Shown piece after piece: positions 12,900 through 21,711 of a stretch of DNA of 64,000 nucleotides. The notes under the pieces were generated by a model. It made no database searches. It was not told the DNA's origin and was given only the letters and a program-made list of their open reading frames with translations. Both the position numbers and the translations under genes were made by a program. Source of the DNA: Collybiopsis luxurians FD-317 M1 (Eukaryota; Basidiomycota; Agaricomycetes; Agaricales; Omphalotaceae). The stretch lies in contig KN834752.1 in NCBI GenBank assembly GCA_000827265.1, positions 496,001 to 560,000 of the forward strand, given 5' to 3'. Each line of letters opens with the position of its first letter. Within the stretch, counting starts at the first letter, position 1.

Positions 12900-14615
12900 A
12901 TGGTACTTGCTTCTCGCCGCATTCCCCCGCCTCTCCATCTTGAAGGTACACACATAATCAGCCGCTCTCGCATTCAATCGTGCTCATCTTTTTTCTTCGT
13001 TGCCAGATGACAACACTCGATATGGGCGCCATCGTAAGAATTCTACCCCTCTGTCAAAAAATATCCCTGATCATCTGCGTATCATAGTCCTGCAATCCCG
13101 CGTAGTGGAGAGGGATTCATTCTTTGCACAGGTGTATGAGACGGATTGGAGAAAGCTCATCATTATTGGTACGATATACCCAGTTTCAGTGCAACAAGCA
13201 ACAAATGATAATCGCTTTCCCTCCCAGTCGCCTCCATAAACTTGATCCGATACTTTTTTTCGTACGCATTCCTTATTTCGTCAGAATGATATCCTAAAGT
13301 GATATTCTCTACAGAGCGTTGCTGGTTGTATGTCCTTTTACATTCATCTGACAGGCAAACCATTCATGCACCATCGCCTCCTATCAGGCATTCTCCTTCA
13401 GTGAATGGGAGCAGCTTGACGAACTGCGTATGTTGATCATTATTGCCTTCACGAGACATCTTCCAATACCATTTTACTGTCAGTTCACTCGAGGAAACGC
13501 ACCGCCATGTTTGCAACCGTGGGGCTGATGTATGCTGGAGCAAGTCTGACCGAAGTGTTCGGTATCGTGAGTTTAGTGTTGGTGCGTCTATCAGAAACGC
13601 TTCGCAACTTGCCTCATCTTAATACAATGGGAATAGCGGCGACTTCGCCTCATACGGATCTACGTCCATCTGGCGTTTGCGTCTGCATTGGTGGTGACAG
13701 GAACGGGAATCCTCGTCGCTTTTGCTTATTTTGAGTTTGCGGTACGTTCTTGCTATTTCAAGACAACAACGGGGTTTCAAGTTGATCCCCGCAGGAGGAC
13801 GTCGTCAATCAATGCATCTCCATTGCAAACACTGGGAAAATTGTAGTCAAGTTGCTCTATGTGAGCTTATCCCTTTTCCGCCATGCTGTGTCTATATTAA
13901 CATCTCAATTTTAGCAGAGAAACTTGCCAAAGGGACCAAATCATGCAATTTTCACCGCTGACGATGCCCAAATGCGTTAGTCTTTTTACCCTCGAATCGG
14001 CGATCATTTATTATTCCTCCTGACTGTCCTCCTGCAGAATGCTACAACGCCTGGGCATCAGAATCCTCGTCGCAGATTCTCTACGTGTTCGCCTTCTACT
14101 TTCTCCCTTCGGCATTCGTCTGTCTCCTCGTGTACACTTACTATCGACAGTGTATCGATCCGTATCACCCAGCGACCTTGTGCGCACAAATGGCCTCTGA
14201 GACTGGTAGACGTTACACCCGCGTACCCCCTGCAGCTGAATACGCTACGCCGTATTTTAGTCCGCTGTACGTAAACGTCGTTCACTCGCAACAGCATGTG
14301 AATAGTAATAACGCCAACACTCATTCGTCCAACCGCCGCGCGACTGACTCTCGTTTGTCGGGTGATAGCTACCGAAACAGACGAAGCGGTCTTTCCACCA
14401 ACCACTCCTCGTCAGGCAAACGTTCCGCGCGCAAGGCCAGAGTCAATTGGTTCGCTCGAACGCAAAGTAGGGTGTCCCTTAACTCGTCTTCGCTGTCTGC
14501 TGCTACTTTGTCTCCTGGTCCACCGAGTTATGGTGGCGGTCACCTAGGCTTTGCGTATGAAATGCCTTACGGTCAAGCGCTGTACAGTGCGAGTTCGGAG
14601 GGCAAGTATGCTTAG
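12900..14615 (+). CDS. Four-helix membrane protein, paralogue B of a divergent pair
   Basis: This is the diverged copy of the gene at 10933-12443. Ten exons join in phase: 12900-12945, 13007-13168, 13228-13261, 13315-13324, 13388-13427, 13484-13566, 13637-13741, 13795-13860, 13918-13975 and 14038-14615, giving about 393 residues. The helices match those of the partner in order: KLIIIVASINLIRYFFSAL, AMFATVGLMYAGASLTEVF, RIYVHLAFASALVVTGTGIL and ILYVFAFYFLPSAFVCLLVY. The post-helix box YTYYRQCIDP corresponds to YAYYRQLLDP in the partner. The 34-base exon 3 and 105-base exon 7 have the same length and phase as their counterparts, and a 10-base exon replaces the 8-base one. The tail is Ser/Asn/Arg-rich (SNRRATDSRLSGDSYRN) rather than Gly/Pro-rich, so the two cytosolic ends have diverged in character. 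The 5' end is the least certain part. Function unknown. Confidence 0.65.
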
Positions 14616-15132
14616 GTAGTATAACTTTCATGTCTTGTAGTTCAATCGGCAAGTTTTTGGAATCAGTAGCATGTAAGTAAGGTTACACTGTGCATGGAAG
14701 CTTTTGCTAAGCAGCATACAATGCTTTTCACCTGGCAACTTCCTTTTGATGCCCGCTATCATTTTAGGTGTTCATGGGTCGAGGCCAACTCCGGTTTCAT
14801 AGAAAGTTTAGTGGTCAAAGATCATCTGACATCAGGTCGACCAGGTTCTTTGACTTGGTTCTAGAATAAGAAAAAAAAACAAAAACCTGCAGCCTGTCAT
14901 AGTGAGATTCGTACTTAAGATAGTCGAATCAAATGCGATGGAATCTCGAACAACTTTTGCGAGGATCAAATCTTGCATAGGAGTGATATGAACGAACAAG
15001 ATGCATCAGTATCAGCATTGCAGTTGGTCAAGCACAAAGCATGGTGTCGCAGCTATCAAAAATCTACAATGAACACAGAACAGGACCGAGTAAGGAAGGA
15101 TGGCAAAAAGGTAAGCCCTTTCCCTGATCTCT
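14616..15132. other. intergenic region, no gene supported
   Basis: This stretch lies between the 3' end of paralogue B and the 3' end of the broken gene on the minus strand. Short open frames are present, but none has recognisable content or consistent splice context. An A-rich run occurs near 14871-14885. Confidence 0.4.
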
Positions 15133-16661
15133 CTAGCGGGATGCTCTCAGGCCGTCAACAGACAAACCAACCTTGCAGCTGCTCAGACTATTAATCATCG
15201 TGCTATTCGTCAGAAACTTGAATTTTCTAGCCCAGTCTCTGTCCTTAGTCCAATCCGGAGGAAACATCACTTTCACGTTTGTCCAAACGTGGCCGGTATG
15301 TTCGCTCACCGCGAATGTGAAATCATACTGGCACCGATATCCAATCAGTTTAGAGTGTGAAGCTGAAAAAAAACATTGAGGCTTACAGAGAGATTATCTG
15401 GGAAAAGGACGTGGAATTTGAATAATAGCTCCAGCAATGCTGACACCGCCGAGCCATTGGGCATCAGAACATCTTCCACTTGATAGGATGGCATTCTGTT
15501 TCCGTAGAGGTCCATGAGTTCAAGCCGAATTGACCGAGAGACTGTATTCTCAGAAGCTCTGAGGGTCCCATTGACAAAAGCGACTACACCTGAAGCACAT
15601 TTATGGCCAAGACTGAAATGAGTTCATTAGTCAAGCGTAAAGCAATAGATATTCAAGAAAACAGACAAATCTTCATCTTCTACCCAATTAAGCTCTTCAA
15701 AAATTCTCCGTGGGGTGCTATTACCTTCGAATGAAAAGCAGTACCCATATTTGAGTTTTTCATGAGTTCTCCAGTTATTTTGAAGAGATGATTCGTGTGG
15801 AGTGAAGGAGTGCGACCAGTGATTAAAGCACACAGGATCCAATGTGTGGCATGGTATACCCTCAATATTGGAAAGATGACCCAGCAGGCTGCATCCCCGA
15901 TACATCGGTATTCAAAAAATTCTGAACGTTCATGCAAGATCATGGAGGGGGAAGGGCTATCAATTAAAGTCCACCCGCGCAGACTGTACTTTTCTCTCGC
16001 CAGATTATGACAGCCATCCCTCCCATGATCGAATTTCATTGTTTTCAACGATACTCAGTCCAAGAAGGTAGCGGGGTAGATCGAATACGCATGAGAATAG
16101 GTGATAACGTTCATCACGGCCGCTGAATAACATATAAGACGCGTCAGCGAGTCGCAACCTACATGGAATAAGAGATTTACTAGAGTGGTAGCACAAAATA
16201 ACATCCATCGCGCAAGTATGAGAAACAATCATCTGGATCTTCTTCTCGCCTCGAGCAAAATTGAACACGTCGGCTATACCATAAAAAGAGTAGCCCTCGA
16301 AGCCTTCGTCGACCAAGTCTTGGTGGAACTGGCCAAAATCAAGCGTAATATCATTTAACGCTTGTTTGAACGCTGGATCCTGCTGAGTCATGGGCACAAA
16401 TTCGTAATTGATCTTCAAAAGGAGTTCTGCAAGTGGAAGGCAGTGCCTCAGCTCGACGTATAGATCGAGGTCAGAGCCTTCATAGGTAGTGAGATCGAAG
16501 AACTGCAAGGGTGTGGATCCAGAGATAAGAGTTCCGGTACGATATTGCAATCAACGAAACTCGTCGATTTCGGTCTGGTTGAAGTAGGGTAAAAGGACTT
16601 TTTCGATACGAAACGCACGCCGATTAAAAGAAGAGACTATTCGAGAGCTTTCGTTGTCCAT
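15133..16661 (-). pseudogene. Nucleotidyltransferase-like fungal gene with in-frame stops
   Basis: This is a degraded copy of a large Agaricomycete family of unknown function that carries a nucleotidyltransferase-like motif. Translation from ATG at 16661 gives MDNESSRIVSSF, then TGA at 16551-16553 in frame, after which the same frame continues with TGTLISGSTPLQFFD and SDLDLYVEL, the metal-binding pattern of the fold. A 58 bp intron (donor GTAAATC, acceptor TTATTCAG) leads into AVMNVITYSHAYSIYPATF, followed by a second in-frame TGA. The family core resumes in the same frame with EKYSLRGW. A one-base shift near 15885-15890 is then needed to pass from GDAACW to LDPVCFNHWS. A further exon (KFHVLFPDNLS) and a final one (YDFTFAVSEHTG, ending at 15133) remain readable. 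Both stops fit a CGA-to-TGA change, which is inferred. Introns and frame are otherwise intact, so the damage looks recent. Confidence 0.75.
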
Positions 16662-17041
16662 CAAGGCATAGTACAGTCGTTCTTGGGGAGAAGTTCTCGG
16701 AGGATGAAATCTTGCGTAGTTAGCGGTCTGAGAGTGATGTCGATTTTAAGGCCGTTTTTTGGTAAAAAGCCGAAAAAAAAGCTTACAGTAAAGGCATGAA
16801 TCGTAAGGAAGCCTCGAGGTACGAGAAGTAAGCGCAAGTGAGGCTGGTACCAGGATGGACAGGCTCAAGGTTGACTCGAAAAACCAAAAATGCTTTTATC
16901 GTCACTTATGTCACCAGTGTCACACCGCGTTGTCACTATTTCCACGTGATACAAGTGGACAACAAGTGAACAAAAGCCACTATTATAAGTACTTGTACGG
17001 GCTGTTGAAAACCTACGATAAAGTAAACGATAGCAGTAGAT
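16662..17041. other. intergenic region, no gene supported
   Basis: This region spans the upstream side of the broken nucleotidyltransferase-like gene and the 3' side of the F-box gene, both on the minus strand. No supported coding frame was found. Confidence 0.4.
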
Positions 17042-18754
17042 CTAGCAGTGGTCTCCAATTTTATGTAGAGTCCCATCCGCAAGCCACAGACTGAATCCAA
17101 GTTTGAAGCCCAAATCGCGAGAGCTGTCCAGTATCTCCAACTCGGCCTCATCCATACTTTGAAGCGCCGTCTCCGTGATTTGAACTTCCAATAACTCGAG
17201 CTTCCGAGACGAACTTCCGTCTTCTGGAGCAACACCAGCCAAACGCCCTCGGGCGGCAATCAGATTCGCAAGACCGTCTACAGGCTTGTCATTACAGTTA
17301 ATCTTCGTGAGCTTGCCAGAGTGCAAACGCAACTCTGTCAGATTTGGCAGTACGTCTGGCGTCGCTTGTAAATCCTGCTCCAGATGGCTGATACGTTGAT
17401 ATGCTAACCAGGAGATAACATGATTCAGGTGAAGCGCACGATTTTCGTAGACGGTGAGACGCTGCAAAGAATTTGCGGTCAATAGGAATCGAAAAAGATC
17501 AATCGTGTCTTTGGCACACTCCTCGAGGACGAGCTCCTCGAGGACGAACGATGATCTCGCTTGCATGCGTGTCAACTCCAGGAAGGTATCGAGACCTACG
17601 GCCATTATCTCCCCTGGCATCTTTAACTTCATTGAGTTGAGTGACGGCGTCGTCAGCTGTTGCAAGAAAAAAGGCAAATCTGTGTAGCTTGCAACGGAAA
17701 CGGATAGAGAGCGAAGTCGTGGGAAAGTCAAAGGAAGCGGCTCCTCTTCGTAATGGACCCCGTTAGGTACCTGAACGGAGCAGGACACCAAATTTTCAGT
17801 GAAAGAGGCCATAAAACGAAGACCTCCGTTTGGTGAAGGAACGTAAGCATCTCCCTCCATGACCAGGTCAGTAATCTGCTTATAGGGAATAATGTCCAAA
17901 AAGTCAAATAGTATTTCATGGTCATGACTCGGATCAAACGAGACTTTACACGCAAAAGAGTGCAATTTGGGAGCATTATCGAAGACGGTGAAACGATCAT
18001 CGCCCATATACGAGATCTTGTCCGTCTCGTACGCACGCATCGACGACTCGGTGATATGGCAAACATCCATGCGAACATGCTCCAACATGGGAGCCTCAAT
18101 AGGCGCGGAAATTAACATGGTTCGGAGGGTCTGGAGAGGGGCAGATATTTCGAGACGACGTAAACGGTTTGAGAACGGTGCGATACTGTCCAAGAGAGAC
18201 TTTGTCGTCTGTCCTTTGCTCTTGGGAACAAATATGTGAATATCCAGAGGCAAGGAACCGCTGTGATCCAACCACTCCAGAATCAAGTCTTGGTGGTAAG
18301 GAAACTTTCCCGATTGAACGTATATGATGAGCGTGGACCAGAGAGCACGCGTCTCGTGGGCTACAGCTCGCCAAAAGCTGCTAACTTGGGTGAGAATCAA
18401 TTGCGGAGGGATTGTATTGATGCCATCGACGACTCGTTCGGGATCAAGTTTTGAAGGACGAGTACGCGCATTTCGCTTCTGAAAATCGTTATAGACCAGA
18501 CCCTGGATGTCACAGTAAAAAAGAAAAATCTCTGATATGATTTCTTGGGGAAGACGTGAGAAGGGAGACAAAATTGTTTTGATTCTGTTTATCTTTTGTT
18601 CTGATACAGAGATCTGGGCATTAAGAACGCGAATGTTGGCCTGCTCTGCTGATAGAATAGCTCTGAGGGTATGAGTTGGAAGCTGCTCAAGGTCGACATC
18701 GGGTGGTGGCATGGGATCAAGAGCAAATTGGTGCTTAGTCATCATTCCTTCCAA
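17042..18754 (-). CDS. F-box domain protein, single exon
   Basis: An intronless reading frame of 570 codons encodes a typical mushroom F-box protein, probably an SCF ubiquitin-ligase adaptor. An N-terminal coiled-coil stretch (AILSAEQANIRVLNAQISVSE, residues about 31-51) precedes the F-box FSRLPQEIISEIFLFYC and the trailing SSFWRAVAHETRALWSTL, an arrangement standard in this expanded family. The remainder is a series of leucine-rich segments such as FSNRLRRLEISAPLQTL and LPNLTELRLHSGKLTKI, expected to form a curved substrate-binding repeat domain. No other enzyme domain is present. The start at 18754 is the most upstream ATG; a second in-frame ATG four codons on is nearly as likely. It diverges from the SANT-domain gene across only 90 bp. 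The target protein cannot be guessed. Confidence 0.85.
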   Translation of the reverse strand: MEGMMTKHQFALDPMPPPDVDLEQLPTHTLRAILSAEQANIRVLNAQISVSEQKINRIKTILSPFSRLPQEIISEIFLFYCDIQGLVYNDFQKRNARTRPSKLDPERVVDGINTIPPQLILTQVSSFWRAVAHETRALWSTLIIYVQSGKFPYHQDLILEWLDHSGSLPLDIHIFVPKSKGQTTKSLLDSIAPFSNRLRRLEISAPLQTLRTMLISAPIEAPMLEHVRMDVCHITESSMRAYETDKISYMGDDRFTVFDNAPKLHSFACKVSFDPSHDHEILFDFLDIIPYKQITDLVMEGDAYVPSPNGGLRFMASFTENLVSCSVQVPNGVHYEEEPLPLTFPRLRSLSVSVASYTDLPFFLQQLTTPSLNSMKLKMPGEIMAVGLDTFLELTRMQARSSFVLEELVLEECAKDTIDLFRFLLTANSLQRLTVYENRALHLNHVISWLAYQRISHLEQDLQATPDVLPNLTELRLHSGKLTKINCNDKPVDGLANLIAARGRLAGVAPEDGSSSRKLELLEVQITETALQSMDEAELEILDSSRDLGFKLGFSLWLADGTLHKIGDHC

Positions 18755-18844
18755 TTTCCCAGGCGCAGTGGATCTGGGCTGTTACTGTGCAAATTCCTTT
18801 TTTCCTCGCGGGTCCGAGAGTCTCTCAATGACTATCGTCGTCTC
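18755..18844. promoter_or_regulatory. 90 bp bidirectional promoter region
   Basis: Only 90 bases separate the start codons of the F-box gene (-) and the SANT-domain gene (+). Both transcripts must start inside or across this interval, so the 5' leaders are very short or overlap. No specific site was recognised. Confidence 0.5.
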
Positions 18845-20301
18845 ATGGAGGATAAACGCGCCAGAACGTACGCTCAACGGCCAGCTATCCATCCCAATTT
18901 TCTGACAATTCATTGTTTGGACAGTATCCAGGCGCTTTCAACATTCATCGACAGGCAACGAGCATTGTTGACCAGAACACAAGCGGATATCGGACGTCTG
19001 AACGAGCTGAGGAGAAAAGCTGAGGCCGAGCCTGAAGAATTTGCAGAAAATCTTGAAGAAGAGGTACGTTTCTTCCTGGAATATCTGATTTTGGTCCTCA
19101 TTATCCCCCAACAGCTGAATGATGACGCTTTCAAGCTTAGTGCGCTTGACGAAGCTGCAGAAAGTCTCCCAGAAGGAATTGAATGGTCTCTATTTGCTAA
19201 ACATGGTACGCGACACGCTCTAGACTATCTAACATATTTTCTGACCAGAGGCTCCAGACCCCACGCCTCTACAAACTCTGGTTGCAAAATCACAACAGCC
19301 ACCCGCTCCTGCTCCAAATGTCTCCGATTTTCAGAAACGCATAAGGGAAGCCAAAGCCAGTATTCTGGACCCGGTATTCTCAACTTGGAATCTCTCGTTT
19401 AATCCAGTGAAGGAGACTGCCGAAGAAAAACACCCTATCCCGGTTGACCCAGCGGTTTTGAAAAAGGCCAAGGAGCGAGAAAAGATAAAAGAGCTCAAGA
19501 AACACAAGATCATGCCTTCCGGTTTGACTCTCACTCCATCGGGACCTCGTAACAGAGGCCCCGGAGGTGTGTTTATCCGACGAGATTTAGTTGACGAAAG
19601 CATGGATGTAGACATATCTGCGGATACTGAAGGTAATTTCAAAGATGTAGAGGCTTCTGCCAACCATTCTACCACGACATCAGTACCGTGCTCGTCATCT
19701 CACTCGTCGCCACAGCCCCCATCAACGTCCCCTCTGGCGCTCGATAGACCCTCCCGCACCAGAAATTCGATTTCAAAGCCGGCCCATGACGACAGCAAAA
19801 AATTGTCGGGTATCAAAATTGCGCCACCGTCAGCACCGCCGACTCTACTTCCCTTGACACGACAGCGCCGAAGATCATCTAGGACTGTATCGTCGTGCAC
19901 AGATGATATGGATGTAGATTCTAACTTTCCTCCAACGCCCGACTCGCTTCCCCTTCCTGAACCCGATTTAGACCTGGAACCGGAGCCTGAGGTTTTGCCT
20001 GAGGAGGATGAGAGCTCCCCACAGGTTCTCGGAAAGCGGATGAGACCAAAGTCGGAGACGTACAAGCAGGCTTGGTCTACATCGGAGCAGCAGCTGCTAG
20101 AAGTGCTCCTCGAGCAGATTCCCGAAGGCGAGAAAAACAGGTGAGCGGGATTTCAGCTGATGTGTCATACTGTCACATTGATTTTTGTGACGCAGATGGA
20201 AGAAGATATCCAAGGCGATGAACGGGCGGCGCACACCCAGGCAGGTAGCCAGTCGAGTACAAAAGTACTTTGAAAGGCTGAAGAAATTGGGGATCAACTG
20301 A
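18845..20301 (+). CDS. SANT/Myb-like domain protein, ZZZ3-like
   Basis: The product is probably a nuclear chromatin or transcription factor. Four exons, 18845-19063, 19115-19205, 19249-20140 and 20196-20301, join in phase to give 435 residues. The C-terminus holds one SANT/Myb-like domain: WSTSEQQLLEVLLEQIP, then NRWKKISKAMNGRRTPRQVA and SRVQKYFERLK. This pattern (three spaced aromatic positions and a QVASRVQKYF third helix) resembles the SANT domain of animal ZZZ3, a subunit of the ATAC acetyltransferase complex. No ZZ zinc finger was seen, so the similarity is to the SANT part only. Residues 30-75 are helical and possibly coiled-coil (FIDRQRALLTRTQADIGRL), and the middle is Ser/Pro/Asp-rich and disordered. 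The start is the first ATG in the frame after the F-box gene. DNA binding or complex membership is inferred. Confidence 0.75.
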
Positions 20302-20703
20302 GTCTTACTTGACAGTCTCCATTTGTATAATCTTTAATTCTCCCGTACGCCGTCGTCGACTTTTTTGCTACAAATTCGGACATAAGCCTCCCACCTCAAT
20401 ATACCCTCTAGCTCTTTCCTACATACAGATTACAGCACAGATAACATTATCAGTATCATTCAGTTACTACTACGTACTCTCGAATCAGTTCAAATTCATG
20501 TAGCATTAGAATTTTACCATAGCAGAGATCCAAACTTTTTTGGCCCGAGTTGGGTACCTTCCCGTCCGGTCCGCGTCTTATTGAACATTCATATTTATCA
20601 ACTTGACCACATCGTTCCACGTTTCATAACTTGCCAGCACATTGTCGACACGATCCACTCTCCTTTAATTGCCCCCCTTTCTTTCCTGCAGAACGCTTGA
20701 ATC
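20302..20703. other. intergenic region between SANT gene and PBDC1 gene
   Basis: This is a 402 bp stretch between two plus-strand genes. It must hold the 3' UTR of the SANT gene and the promoter of the next. No gene or recognised site was seen. Confidence 0.4.
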
Positions 20704-21711
20704 ATGGCTGGCAAATTTGATCCCCAAAATGCGCAAAACCTTGTCGAGGTGAATGAACGTTGTTCGCTTTGCATGCGAACAAACTCGCTGATGCCGGTCA
20801 TGACTGGAAATAGATTGAAAAACAGTGAGCTTGCTTTCTCCTGAATGAACCAGGGTTGATTTCATTCCTCAGATTCGCTGTAAAGGCGGTCGAACAGGCT
20901 CAGGTGACTTGGCTGATTCTTCTTGACGATGGAAGATGGCTTATGCCATTACAGACGTACTGGAATCTTTTAGCATTGGTTCCTCCTAAAGAACTGCGTC
21001 TCACCAAGTACATCATGTATCCATGGAAATCGCCTCCTTCAGCTAACCTCCCCCTCCAGGCTCGATGACGAGATTTTCAATCACACCATGGAGACGTTCC
21101 CCGAGCTCGCCAAAGAACCGTATGACAATCTCACCAAGTTGGATGAAGATTGGATGAAGAGCGCGGACGGAAAGGAGCGGTGGAGACAATTTATAATGGC
21201 GTGCGTCTCGAACTCATTTAAGGGCGATTCCGATTGCTGAACAAGATGAAATGCGTATAGGTACGAGAAGAAAGTCAAGGATCACAACTTTGGCTCTCTG
21301 ATTCGTACGGATGCAAGAGGAGAGTATGCTGAGAAGAATACGATCTTTGGTACGCATTCAAGTGATGGTTATGATGGTGCAAGACCTTTCCCTCTGACTT
21401 TTCATTCTTGACGTGATTTAGTTACGCGTATTCAGGTACGAATGTCGCCATTTCTCGTTGTTCGGTTTCTCATGATCATCCTTACCCTAGTTCTACGCCA
21501 TTGAGGTTTGAATTTGGCTTTCTATATACTGAGACGTACGCTGCATCCTTAATACCTGTCTCTTTAGATTTCAAGGAACAGACTCGGTCTGAACGACAAG
21601 GCGCACGAGCTCGCCAAAGCTGAAGCAGAGAAGGAGAAGCGCGAGAAAGAGGAGAAAGAGAAGGAAAAGGCGAAAGAAGAAGCAAAGAAGAAGAAGAAAT
21701 CCGCTTCATAG
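20704..21711 (+). CDS. PBDC1/YPL225W family protein
   Basis: This conserved small cytosolic protein is known in databases by the misleading Pfam name Polysacc_synt_4. The yeast member YPL225W has recently been described as a chaperone for nascent eEF1A. Nine exons join in phase: 20704-20748, 20814-20824, 20873-20903, 20955-21007, 21060-21200, 21261-21349, 21422-21435, 21491-21505 and 21568-21711, giving 180 residues. Family landmarks are TYWNLLALVPPKELRLTKLD, then LDEDWMKSADGKERWRQF, HNFGSLIRTDARGEY and TRIQFYAIEISRNRLGLND. Three exons are tiny (11, 14 and 15 bases) and cannot be skipped without losing conserved residues. The C-terminus is an acidic/lysine-rich charged tail ending in a KKKK stretch. 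It is closest to the SANT gene on the same strand. The family call is strong; the chaperone role is inferred from yeast. Confidence 0.88.
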
